DNA of 57,907 nucleotides, from positions 1-57,907 of the IMG/VR virus record IMGVR_UViG_3300046002_003436; one strand, given 5' to 3'. Below the pieces are notes generated by a model that ran no database searches, had not been told where the DNA came from, and saw nothing but the letters and a program-made list of their open reading frames with translations. The translations under genes and the position numbers were made by a program. The stretch's first letter is position 1. Each line of letters begins with the position of its first letter. Shown here piece after piece: positions 13,623-21,541 of this stretch. The stretch is from a virus.

Positions 13623-13761
13623 ATTCCAAACATGGTATGACAGTTTACCTGAGCATACTAAAACTTATTTAAAAAGCCAACCAGTATGGCACGATAGGGA
13701 CATGTGGAAAGCAGGACTGCTTGGGCTTAGTATAGGATTAATTTTAGGTTTAGCGTTTTAA
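13615..13761 (+). CDS. Small single-pass membrane protein
   Basis: 48 aa, MSKFQTWYDSLPEHTKTYLK then a C-terminal membrane helix AGLLGLSIGLILGLAF. ATG at 13615 overlaps the end of the previous gene. Probably tail-anchored with the N-terminus in the cytoplasm. Confidence 0.65.
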   Translation: MSKFQTWYDSLPEHTKTYLKSQPVWHDRDMWKAGLLGLSIGLILGLAF

Positions 13762-13788
13762 GTATCAATCAACAAATAGGAGCGAACT

Positions 13789-13923
13789 ATGTTGTTTGAA
13801 GCATTTCTAGTATTTTGGATGCTAGAGGTTTTAGTATTAGTATCTGTAGCAGTTTGGTATTATCATAAACCTAAAGTTCAAGAAAAGAAAATACACGATC
13901 CCTGGGGATTCTGGAAGGAGTAA
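13789..13923 (+). CDS. Small single-pass membrane protein
   Basis: 44 aa. An N-terminal membrane helix (LFEAFLVFWMLEVLVLVSVAVWYY) followed by a basic tail and WGFWKE. TAGGAGCGAACT precedes the ATG. Its stop lies only 3 bp before the 13927 start. Confidence 0.65.
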   Translation: MLFEAFLVFWMLEVLVLVSVAVWYYHKPKVQEKKIHDPWGFWKE

Positions 13924-13926
13924 TAT

Positions 13927-14307
13927 ATGGATGTAGTAGAGTTAGTCAACAAATATGGTTTTCCCATTGTCATGGCAGTTGGCATGGGGTTCATTATCAA
14001 ATATGTTTGGGAATGGGCCACCAAAGAAGTTAAACCTGTTATCTCAGACGCTAATACTGTTCTTATTGCCCTTATTGATCGTATCCGTATGTTGGACAAC
14101 GATTTAATCAGACTCAATCAAAAGGTCAATACAGTTTTACATCTACGTGGCAAGATGATTGAAAGCGATCGCGTTATGGAAACAGCACTGGTAGAAGCAC
14201 AGGCCAACAAGAAGTTTCACGATGCAATGGATGAGGCAGATAAGATCAATGCTAAGCCAAAAATTGATCCATCAGATAAAAAAGAGGCGGCAGGAGGCAG
14301 CTCTTAA
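13927..14307 (+). CDS. Membrane-anchored coiled-coil protein, relative of the 13147 product
   Basis: 126 aa. N-terminal membrane helix (YGFPIVMAVGMGFIIKYVWEW, residues 10-30), then a coiled coil containing LIALIDRIRMLDNDLIRLNQKVNTVLHLRG, closely parallel to LDNRVKTMNHDVVRIDTIVSNALGLRP of the 13147 product, and a charged tail ending AAGGSS. Unknown function; an envelope-associated scaffold or holin accessory is conceivable. Confidence 0.75.
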   Translation: MDVVELVNKYGFPIVMAVGMGFIIKYVWEWATKEVKPVISDANTVLIALIDRIRMLDNDLIRLNQKVNTVLHLRGKMIESDRVMETALVEAQANKKFHDAMDEADKINAKPKIDPSDKKEAAGGSS

Positions 14308-14331
14308 AGTATTTTAGTAGGAGGAGCGATT

Positions 14332-14490
14332 ATGATAAATGCAGTTGCCTCGTTATTACTAGCAGGCATGTTATCAAACGAGCCTCGGTGTGTTAAATGG
14401 ACATGGTCAGGCGATGTTTATAATCGTCGAGTTGTATGCGTAGAATGGTCTAAGCCTCCACCTAAAGATAAGGCGCCTAAGAAAGCATGA
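14332..14490 (+). CDS. Small protein with signal-like N-terminus
   Basis: 52 aa: MINAVASLLLAGMLSNEP, then a two-cysteine segment CVKWTWSG...VVCVEW and a Lys/Pro tail (KPPPKDKAPKK). Could be an exported peptide with one disulfide. Preceded by GGAGGAGCGA. ATGA overlap with the next gene. Confidence 0.6.
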   Translation: MINAVASLLLAGMLSNEPRCVKWTWSGDVYNRRVVCVEWSKPPPKDKAPKKA

Positions 14491-14969
14491 TTGATCCCAT
14501 CACACTTGGTATTGCTTTTACAGCCGCACAGCAGTCAGTGGGCTATATCAAAAAAGCCATTGCTCTAGGCAAAGATGTCAACAGCCTCTACGGACAGTTT
14601 GCCAAGTTCTTTGAAAACAGTGACACAATTCATGGTGCTAATGTGGCAGCACAAAACAGCAAAAGTATTCTCACTGACGGTCAGATTAGATCAATGTCTA
14701 TACAGATTGCCATGCAAAGCAAAGCCCTGCGTGATGCTGAGAAACAACTGAAAGAATTATTGATATACTCTGGGAACAGTGATGTGTGGGATCAGATGAT
14801 GGCCGAACGTGTGCGTATGTATAAAGAACGTGCTAAGTTACAAGCAGACTTGACAAACGCTAGGATAAAAGCCAAAGCAGATTTAATAGATAGGGCCTTA
14901 ATTTTTATAAGTTTTTCAGCACTAGCAATACCAGCATTTGCCTTTAGTTTTGCTATACTTGTTCGTTAA
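14487..14969 (+). CDS. Tail-anchored helical phage protein
   Basis: 160 aa. A long helical, coiled-coil-prone body (residues 20-135) ends in a membrane helix ALIFISFSALAIPAFAFSFAILV. Similar architecture occurs in T4-like phage proteins of unknown role. It ends convergently with the PBP-like gene (4-bp overlap). Confidence 0.7.
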   Translation: MIDPITLGIAFTAAQQSVGYIKKAIALGKDVNSLYGQFAKFFENSDTIHGANVAAQNSKSILTDGQIRSMSIQIAMQSKALRDAEKQLKELLIYSGNSDVWDQMMAERVRMYKERAKLQADLTNARIKAKADLIDRALIFISFSALAIPAFAFSFAILVR

Positions 14970-15700
14970 TTAATTGTAGAAATAAATTCCGCTTCTGGAA
15001 TACGGGTATGCGTGTTTTTACTACCCAAAACTACAACAATCTTTCTTCCAACGTCAGTGTCCATCATCAAAACTATGCAACCGCCCGATGCATTAATAAA
15101 CCCAGTTTTACTGACTACAAAATCGTGACGCTTGCCTATGATAGGATTGGTGTTTCGAAACACCAGCCATTTCTTTTTAATTTTTATTTTAATATTACTA
15201 GTGCGTGAAGCCAGTATTATTTCTGGATATTTTGCAGCTTCGATAACAATCTTAACTAATTCTTCAGCAGTACTAACATTCATTACACTAAGTCCGCTAG
15301 CTTCGACAAATCGTGTTTTTGTCAATCCTAGTGATCTTACTTTTTCGTTCATTGCTCGAACACAAGCAGCTGAGCCTCCCGGGTAATGTTTACATAAATC
15401 TAGACTCGATTTGTTATCGGATTTCACTAATGCCAGTTGAATCATTTCCCCTCTTGTATAAGGTTTAAGATTTTCAGTTAAGTCTTGATTGGTATCTAAT
15501 ACAACCATAACAGTAACCAGTTTAGTTATACTAGCAATACTTTTTAGTTGATCGGTATTTTCACCTTGTATTGTTTTACCAGTTCCGTCTGTTACTAGCC
15601 AGCTAGTTGCGGTAATAGGCACAGGTTTAGTATTGGAGGCGATTGCCGGCCCATAATATGATAAGGTAAGAATTACCCAAAGAGAAAAGACTCTGCGCAT
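14966..15700 (-). CDS. S11-family penicillin-binding-protein-like D,D-peptidase
   Basis: 244 aa with a signal peptide (VFSLWVILTLSYYGPAIAS, cleavage near residue 22). All three serine-acyl motifs are present: S57-I-T-K60, SDN (94-96) and KTG (198-200), typical of D-alanyl-D-alanine carboxypeptidases or endopeptidases of the PBP7/DacA type. It lacks the C-terminal membrane-anchoring domain of DacA, so PBP7-like endopeptidase is more likely. It would act on peptidoglycan crosslinks in the periplasm. A phage could use it to open the wall locally for export through CsgG or to aid lysis (inference). Confidence 0.85.
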   Translation of the reverse strand: MRRVFSLWVILTLSYYGPAIASNTKPVPITATSWLVTDGTGKTIQGENTDQLKSIASITKLVTVMVVLDTNQDLTENLKPYTRGEMIQLALVKSDNKSSLDLCKHYPGGSAACVRAMNEKVRSLGLTKTRFVEASGLSVMNVSTAEELVKIVIEAAKYPEIILASRTSNIKIKIKKKWLVFRNTNPIIGKRHDFVVSKTGFINASGGCIVLMMDTDVGRKIVVVLGSKNTHTRIPEAEFISTIN

Positions 15701-15736
15701 TTGCTTATTATATACTTTACAAATAAAATTGTAAAG

Positions 15737-17791
15737 TTATTTTTCGTGAGCTATAAACTCACCGTTCCAATGGTCGCCTAGATCTTGTTGCTTCATAAAG
15801 TCACAACGTTCGATCCAAATCTTGTAGTATTTGTCCATCTGTCCACCGAAGTTGCCCTTTAGCTTTTTACACATAGCGGCAGCTTCGTCAAACTTCTTAG
15901 ATTTATACAAGGCATGCATTGCTTCATGTTGCTCTTTGTCTTTGCTGTAGTCTGCACCACGTGTGCGTAATACTGTATAGATCAAGTCTGCTACAGTTTT
16001 GCCTTTGGGCTGTAAGTTGTCTAACAGCAGGTAGAAGAAATCGTCTTTGGTGCGGTTATATGTTTCAGCACCAATAATACACAACACACCATAAGCCTTA
16101 CAACGTGCTTCTAAACGTGCGGCTGTTGAAACCATATCACCTAAAATGTCATAGCCGTGTCTCGCAGTCGAACCCATCTCACCAATGTAACCATCTCCAG
16201 TATTACAACCCCAACCCATGGCAGCAGGAGGTAAACCTTTTGCTTCCATGATCTTGGTATACTCGTCTACACGATCTAGCATCTCGAGTCCTACCTTAAC
16301 AATAGTGTGTGCGTGTCGATCATCATCCAACGGAGCACCGTGTATGTGCATGCTAGCATCACCTACATACTTGAGAACCATGCCGTTGGCATCAATGATA
16401 GGAATAGTGATAGCATCCATGTATCCGTTCATATACTTGGCTAGACCTTCAGGACCACCATTGCCTGGTTTGTCAAAATATTCGCCGATAGGTGTAAAAC
16501 CACGTAGGTCGCTAAACATAACACTTACGTCTTTCTTAATGCCCTTCTTGATTAGATCCGGATTCTCTTGTAACAGTCTAACTACTTCAGGCGAGCAGTA
16601 ACCAGCAAATTGTTTCTTTATGGCCTGCTTTTGTAAGAACTCGCTTACAAACTTAACGCCGTAAGTATGAAGAGCAACGATAACAAGCCCAGCCGCGAGC
16701 GCAGTCGCGTCTGATAGGATGAGCCAATTATTGAAAGCGTAGATAGTACCAGGAACGACGGCACCAACAATAACCACAGTAGCACCAATGCCAACATAAG
16801 TCCACCTCGACAAGAAAATTAATAATATGCCGAATGCTAGTAATGCTAGTATTTCAACTCCGTCGGCATAGTCAGGACGTTGAATCACTACTCCGTTGAT
16901 CATAGTTGCCATTACTGCCGCTTGCACATCTTGTGGCCACACTGCACCTTTGGCTGTAGGCAAAGGATTGGCAATGCCAGCTGCGGTTGGACCCACAATC
17001 ACGATAGCACCATTAAAGTTTTTGGGCAAGTCTAATAGACTCGCCTGCTGGTTTTCTTGACTCCAATCGATCCACACACGACCTAATGCATCTGTTGTAA
17101 TAGGACCAAACTTGGGTATACGCATTTTCTCAACACCAAGCTCGTTGAGCTTGACTTGAAATGTTGAGTCGCCAGCGGCCACACGAAGTGCTTCCATAGA
17201 CATACTGGGATACAGTTTGCCATCAACAGATACAACTAGGGGAAGTCTACGATTAACACCATCTACTTCTGGTAGTGTGCTAACAATACCAATACCTGCT
17301 GCTGCGTTTTCTAGCTGCGGTACATTAGCAATTAATCCAGGATACTGTATAATTTGACCTAAGTGCTCTGGACCTAACACTGCTGAGCCAGGATTGCGAG
17401 GAGAGTTCTTGGTTTTTTGCGATGGCACGCTGCCCATTACAACTGGATATTGTTTTAGGGCATTTGCGAGAACAGCATCGCCACCAGTGCGATCAGGCTC
17501 AGCCATGATAACATTGAGCACAACAAGGCCAGCACCACGATCATACAAATCTTTAATAATTTTTGCATACTCTGCCCTGGGTAGTGGCCATTGGCCATAT
17601 TTGTCTAAGGCTGCTTCATCTATGTTTACTGTATAGATGTTGTTGGCAGTTGGAGCTTTTTGTGTAATTAGTGTGTCAAAGTAGCGTAGTCTTACACTTT
17701 CTACAAAGACAGGATCGGCGATTCTTATACTTACAATAAGTGCCAATGTTAATAGGGCAGTCCAAGGACTTAGGAGGATTTTTTTCAGCAT
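15737..17791 (-). CDS. CHASE2-domain class III adenylate/guanylate cyclase
   Basis: 684 aa: an N-terminal membrane helix (9-25), an extracytoplasmic CHASE2 sensor domain (about 30-300), three membrane helices (about 310-380) and a cytoplasmic class III cyclase domain (about 420-600). Metal ligands are visible in MFSDLRGFT and KYVGDASMHIHG, and the transition-state Arg in STAARLEA. The Asn usual in GD-x-VN-x-A-x-RLE is Ser here (GDMVSTAARLE). The family makes cAMP (rarely cGMP) in response to an external cue. It lies directly downstream of the curli-like genes. TAAATA ends 5 nt before the ATG and no Shine-Dalgarno is present, so a leaderless late mRNA is possible. Confidence 0.9.
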   Translation of the reverse strand: MLKKILLSPWTALLTLALIVSIRIADPVFVESVRLRYFDTLITQKAPTANNIYTVNIDEAALDKYGQWPLPRAEYAKIIKDLYDRGAGLVVLNVIMAEPDRTGGDAVLANALKQYPVVMGSVPSQKTKNSPRNPGSAVLGPEHLGQIIQYPGLIANVPQLENAAAGIGIVSTLPEVDGVNRRLPLVVSVDGKLYPSMSMEALRVAAGDSTFQVKLNELGVEKMRIPKFGPITTDALGRVWIDWSQENQQASLLDLPKNFNGAIVIVGPTAAGIANPLPTAKGAVWPQDVQAAVMATMINGVVIQRPDYADGVEILALLAFGILLIFLSRWTYVGIGATVVIVGAVVPGTIYAFNNWLILSDATALAAGLVIVALHTYGVKFVSEFLQKQAIKKQFAGYCSPEVVRLLQENPDLIKKGIKKDVSVMFSDLRGFTPIGEYFDKPGNGGPEGLAKYMNGYMDAITIPIIDANGMVLKYVGDASMHIHGAPLDDDRHAHTIVKVGLEMLDRVDEYTKIMEAKGLPPAAMGWGCNTGDGYIGEMGSTARHGYDILGDMVSTAARLEARCKAYGVLCIIGAETYNRTKDDFFYLLLDNLQPKGKTVADLIYTVLRTRGADYSKDKEQHEAMHALYKSKKFDEAAAMCKKLKGNFGGQMDKYYKIWIERCDFMKQQDLGDHWNGEFIAHEK

Positions 17792-17807
17792 GAAATATTT
17801 ATGCTGT

Positions 17808-19481
17808 TTATTGTCCCTGTGTCACAGTAATTTTAGCACATCCGCCGGCAGTGGTACAGTTATGCGTGATTGAATAGTAGTTTTGAGTACTGCCACTTTG
17901 TGTTAAGCTCAGATCAGTAGGCGTGCCGCTTAGATTAACTTTGGCCATATGGCCTGCACTACCTTGTTGTAGTATATCTACATTTTTATTACCGCCGCTC
18001 AGTGTGACTTCAGCATAGTGACTACCACTGTCTTTTTGTTGCACTAGTAAACTGTTGTTATTGCTACCGACATCGGCAAATATTCCTTTGCTGCCACCAG
18101 TACTGGTCTGTTGTAGATCTACTGAGTTAAAATTGCCCACAACTCTCAAGTCAACATAGTTTACCTGTGTCGTGGCATTACCAGTTTGTGTGATGTTAAC
18201 ATCGTTGCTTAGGCCGTTGCCATAGTAATTAACATAATTATTTCGTGTACCAGATTGATTGACGATAACTTCATTCTGTGTTCCAAGTTGTTCAATATTA
18301 ACTTTACTATCGGCAGTTGTTCTGTTAGTAAATGTTAAAACTTTGGCTGTATTTGTTGTATTTGCATTGAAAGATGCTGCTGATCCTCCACAGCATAATG
18401 TGTTGTTAGCTGCGGTCACTGGATCAACAATTGTATTACTAGATGCTGTTGATGTTGTTGTGCTGTTGGCATCATAGTAATAGGTAATCTCCGCAATCTG
18501 CATACTGTCGCAATTCAGCCCGCACCCATCACCTGCTTTGGTAGTTGGAAACAGCATAAAGTAATATGTGTAAGCAGTGGTATTACCTGTGCTAATCACT
18601 GAGCTAGTAGTAAAACGATTTTCACTTAATGTGATAGAATCTTGCTTAATCAATGTCCAAGTCGAACCATCATTACTGCCGTATAGTTTATAACTTGTAG
18701 GATCACGTCCACTAAAATCGTTGGCTGTGGTAACTGTAAATCCTGTCACTATTCTACCGGAATTTAACTGAACAGTAACACCTGCATTCTTCTTATCAAA
18801 GTTTAGATATTTTGTATTTGGATTATTATCAAATGCATTATTAGGACCTTCACCGCCGGGACTATTATTACTAGTTGGTATTGCTCTAGTAATATTAACT
18901 GTGGCACTGTTCATGTAGATTGCTGTAGGCGCAGGTGGAGGAGGACCTGCCGGTGCGGCAGTTTGCCCAGCAGCCAATGGAGTTGTTGATCCGTTAGCAG
19001 CGTATGAGTTAACCTGCGCCACTGTGGGATTCACTGTGCCAGTCCATGACAATCCGCTAGTATTGGCAAATCCTTGTGTCATACTAAACAACTGGCCAGT
19101 ATTGTTATCGTTACCTACAAAGAAGAAATAGTCTGTGCCCATATTAATAATACGTCCAGTTCCCATCACTGCTTTCTGTGTGCCTCCTGAACTAAATTGC
19201 ACAGCGTTCCAGGGGTTAGTTGAATTACCAGTAGCAGCAAATGCCACATAATCACCAGTCGCCCATGCTAATTGTCCACTAGTCCAAGGGATCTTGTATG
19301 CTGTTCCTGGTTGCTTACTATAAATTTGACAAGTTGCTGTATACATACAGGCGCTGACGTTCCATTGACTGTCAGCAATTTGAAAGCGGCCAAATTTTAA
19401 ATCAACAAGACCTGTTGCTTGACTATGTGCGCTCAGACAAAATGCCGTTAGAAAAGAAAATATTAATAAGAAACGCTTCAT
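17808..19481 (-). CDS. Secreted discoidin-like protein with curlin-type repeats
   Basis: 557 aa with a signal peptide (FLLIFSFLTAFCLSAHSQA). The middle (about 200-330) resembles an F5/8-type C (discoidin) domain: GPNNAFDNNPNTKYLNF, SYKLYGSNDGSTWTLI. The C-terminal 170 residues carry curlin-like repeats with the N/Q and G spacing of amyloid curli, for example VNIEQLGTQNEVIVNQSGTRN and VNITQTGNATTQV. It could be a minor fibre subunit or tip adhesin that joins a carbohydrate-binding head to the curli fibre. Its start overlaps the FecR gene stop by 4 bp, and 16 bp separate it from the cyclase. Confidence 0.8.
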   Translation of the reverse strand: MKRFLLIFSFLTAFCLSAHSQATGLVDLKFGRFQIADSQWNVSACMYTATCQIYSKQPGTAYKIPWTSGQLAWATGDYVAFAATGNSTNPWNAVQFSSGGTQKAVMGTGRIINMGTDYFFFVGNDNNTGQLFSMTQGFANTSGLSWTGTVNPTVAQVNSYAANGSTTPLAAGQTAAPAGPPPPAPTAIYMNSATVNITRAIPTSNNSPGGEGPNNAFDNNPNTKYLNFDKKNAGVTVQLNSGRIVTGFTVTTANDFSGRDPTSYKLYGSNDGSTWTLIKQDSITLSENRFTTSSVISTGNTTAYTYYFMLFPTTKAGDGCGLNCDSMQIAEITYYYDANSTTTSTASSNTIVDPVTAANNTLCCGGSAASFNANTTNTAKVLTFTNRTTADSKVNIEQLGTQNEVIVNQSGTRNNYVNYYGNGLSNDVNITQTGNATTQVNYVDLRVVGNFNSVDLQQTSTGGSKGIFADVGSNNNSLLVQQKDSGSHYAEVTLSGGNKNVDILQQGSAGHMAKVNLSGTPTDLSLTQSGSTQNYYSITHNCTTAGGCAKITVTQGQ

Positions 19482-20575
19482 GGTCTTCTCAATACTCCGG
19501 TCTTCTGAATAATGTTTACAACATTGCCGCCTGGATCTCCGCTACCGATTATATTAAACGCATATTGATCGTTGTGACTGATTGATACAAAAGTATTCGA
19601 ATCGTATCCGGATGTTTTTACTTCAGCGTAGTGATCTACATTACTTCTGTAGGCTGTGCCTTTACCTTTACTTTGTATATCAGATGAATCATTCTTTTCC
19701 CACGCCACACATACTGATGTGCTAGCATTACAACCAATCTTTCCAGCTGCTTCCATCATGGCAAGTATCCGAGCACTTTCAATAGCTTCGTTTGTTTCTC
19801 TAACTCTCATGGCAATTCGACGTTGTGCTTCTACTTCAATATCTTCAAATTCTCGATCTTGTTTTGATCTTGCTTGTTGTTTTATTGCGAGCATAACTTC
19901 TTGAGGCTTAACAAGAATTAAATTGTTACCTATATTGCCTTCGATAGTATTAACAACAACCGGGGCAGTTGGCATCATTGAAGCACTAGTGACATAGGTA
20001 GCTTCAAACGCTTTGTCTAGAGTCACTGATCCGATGCCTGTACTTACTGTGATACTGCCTACTTTACAACGTTGTTCGTCTAATTCAAATTGTTTAACAT
20101 CTTTTTCGTCTTTACAACTAGGAACCAGCATGACAAGACTTTGCCCAGTTTCGTCCACAGTCATAGTGAAGTCAGTGCCACGCACTGCCACCGTGGCTGT
20201 TGGGGTTTTAATGTTTACCTGTTGCGGATTATTTTTAGCAATTTGTCCACTAGCGTATCGGACAGTGCCCATACCAACCTTGAGCGCGAGCTTGCCTGCA
20301 TCTGATTTCTTAGGATCGAAAACAAAATCGTCGATAAGCAATCTGCTGTTTTCTGTAACCTTGACTTTGGTATCATCTTTGAATGTTATATTACTTACAC
20401 AGGCACCGGTTGTGTAGGTGTCCATGCTTTCAATGTCAGCCCCCTTGACTCCTGAAAGTTTTTTCTTGTTGCGTTCAACTTCACAGGCTGTGCCTTTGTT
20501 TTCTGAAACCGTGCCAATGCCAGCCCAGGAAGGGCTGGCCACTGTTAGCAATAGGGCTAACAATATGACACGCAT
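19478..20575 (-). CDS. FecR-domain exported protein with a curlin-like tail
   Basis: 365 aa, signal peptide MRVILLALLLTVASPSWA. Residues 18-160 match the FecR fold: GTVSENKGTACEVER, DTYTTGACVSNITFKDDTKVKV, KTPTATVAVRGTDFTM. FecR domains sense or scaffold at the periplasmic side. The last 60 residues (DHYAEVKTSGYDSNTFVSISHNDQYAFNI) resemble the curlin-type repeats of the neighbours. It lies between the curlin-like and the discoidin-like genes and is likely a periplasmic partner of the fibre, or a nucleator. Confidence 0.8.
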   Translation of the reverse strand: MRVILLALLLTVASPSWAGIGTVSENKGTACEVERNKKKLSGVKGADIESMDTYTTGACVSNITFKDDTKVKVTENSRLLIDDFVFDPKKSDAGKLALKVGMGTVRYASGQIAKNNPQQVNIKTPTATVAVRGTDFTMTVDETGQSLVMLVPSCKDEKDVKQFELDEQRCKVGSITVSTGIGSVTLDKAFEATYVTSASMMPTAPVVVNTIEGNIGNNLILVKPQEVMLAIKQQARSKQDREFEDIEVEAQRRIAMRVRETNEAIESARILAMMEAAGKIGCNASTSVCVAWEKNDSSDIQSKGKGTAYRSNVDHYAEVKTSGYDSNTFVSISHNDQYAFNIIGSGDPGGNVVNIIQKTGVLRRP

Positions 20576-20577
20576 AA

Positions 20578-21393
20578 TTACCTCGCAATCGCTGTGGCTG
20601 GTGATACAATGTTCGAACTACTTGTACGAACTGTGATAGTGTTGTTGCTACCCTGTGTTTGTATATTAACTGTGGTATCGTTGGTACCTTGTTGCTGAGT
20701 GGTAATACTGTTATAGTCACCAACGGTATTCATGGCAAGAATATGTCCGTTAGCACCGGCTGCATCCATTTGCTGAATGTTGAATACGTTGGCATTACCG
20801 TTAACAATATTAGATACTTGACCTCTGCTACTTAACAAACTGCTAGTAACTTGGTTGTTGTCACCATCTAACACTGTGTTAGTTGTGATATTGCTACCGA
20901 CTAGCTCTTGTAGAATCATGTTGTTATTACCGATAATTTGTTCTGTAATAACGTTTTGACTGTTAGTAGCATTATTGGGATTGCCAACAGTCAGTCTAGT
21001 TTGATTACCATTACCTAACATGTTGGTAGTATAACTATTATTGCTACCGCGAATGTTATACTGGCTGCTATTAGCATTGCCGGTTTGTGTGATGTTAACC
21101 GTATTTGTGCTGCCTGTAATAGTTCCGTAGTTTGTTGCGCTAGGAGCATCTGGTGTCAGTGTGGTAATACCTGTTCCAGATACTGCGGTTGCTACTGTTG
21201 TAGTAACACCGCCAACATTGTTTGTCCCGCCAACCTGTTCGATAGTGATAGTATTGCTACTACCAACTTGTTCGATATAGACTTTGTTAGGGCCTGTTGC
21301 TGTCTGAGCACCACTTATGGTGGCAAAGCTCAAAAGCATCACTGTGAGTAATTTTCTCGACAACTCACTACCGCCTGTCATTGTTTGTTTCAT
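20578..21393 (-). CDS. Curlin-like fibre subunit (CsgA/CsgB type)
   Basis: 271 aa with a signal peptide (LLTVMLLSFATISGAQ). The mature protein is almost free of charge and full of Asn, Gln, Thr, Gly and Ser. Curlin-type units recur: VYIEQVGSSNTITIEQVGGTN, VNITQTGNANSSQYN, VFNIQQMDAAG, YNSITTQQQGTNDTTVNIQTQGSNN. This is the hallmark of functional amyloid subunits secreted by CsgG. It is longer than CsgA (about 150 aa). It follows its own promoter with three 16-bp repeats, downstream of csgG. Confidence 0.85.
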   Translation of the reverse strand: MKQTMTGGSELSRKLLTVMLLSFATISGAQTATGPNKVYIEQVGSSNTITIEQVGGTNNVGGVTTTVATAVSGTGITTLTPDAPSATNYGTITGSTNTVNITQTGNANSSQYNIRGSNNSYTTNMLGNGNQTRLTVGNPNNATNSQNVITEQIIGNNNMILQELVGSNITTNTVLDGDNNQVTSSLLSSRGQVSNIVNGNANVFNIQQMDAAGANGHILAMNTVGDYNSITTQQQGTNDTTVNIQTQGSNNTITVRTSSSNIVSPATAIAR

Positions 21394-21478
21394 TTTTTTT
21401 CTAATGTCAGTTTATTTTTTGCTGACAAGTTCCTTGGACCTGTGTCCGTTGATAATATTTACTTGCTCCTATTACAAT

Positions 21479-21484
21479 ATTATA
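21479..21484 (-). promoter_or_regulatory. Putative regulated promoter of the curlin-like operon
   Basis: TATAAT at 21484-21479 with no good -35: the position 17 nt upstream reads ATGTTG and lies inside the 16-bp repeat array (21491-21538). A promoter whose -35 is replaced by regulator sites usually depends on an activator. TSS about 21472, leader about 80 nt to the ATG at 21393. Confidence 0.5.
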
Positions 21485-21490
21485 CTCCGC

Positions 21491-21538
21491 TGTTAAAATT
21501 TCAACATGTTAAAATTCCAACATGTTAAAATTCCAACA
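21491..21538. repeat. Three tandem 16-bp repeats at the curlin promoter
   Basis: Direct head-to-tail copies at 21491-21506, 21507-21522 and 21523-21538. The last two are identical (TGTTAAAATTCCAACA); the first differs by one base (TTTC for TTCC). Each unit is a partial dyad TGTT-N8-AACA, as expected for a dimeric DNA-binding protein. They fill the gap between the csgG stop and the -10 element. Confidence 0.85.
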
Positions 21539-21541
21539 CCA

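Noticed and set aside
16218-16601. Plus-strand 127-codon frame opposite the cyclase domain
   Set aside because: Antisense to clear catalytic motifs of the cyclase and without a ribosome-binding site.
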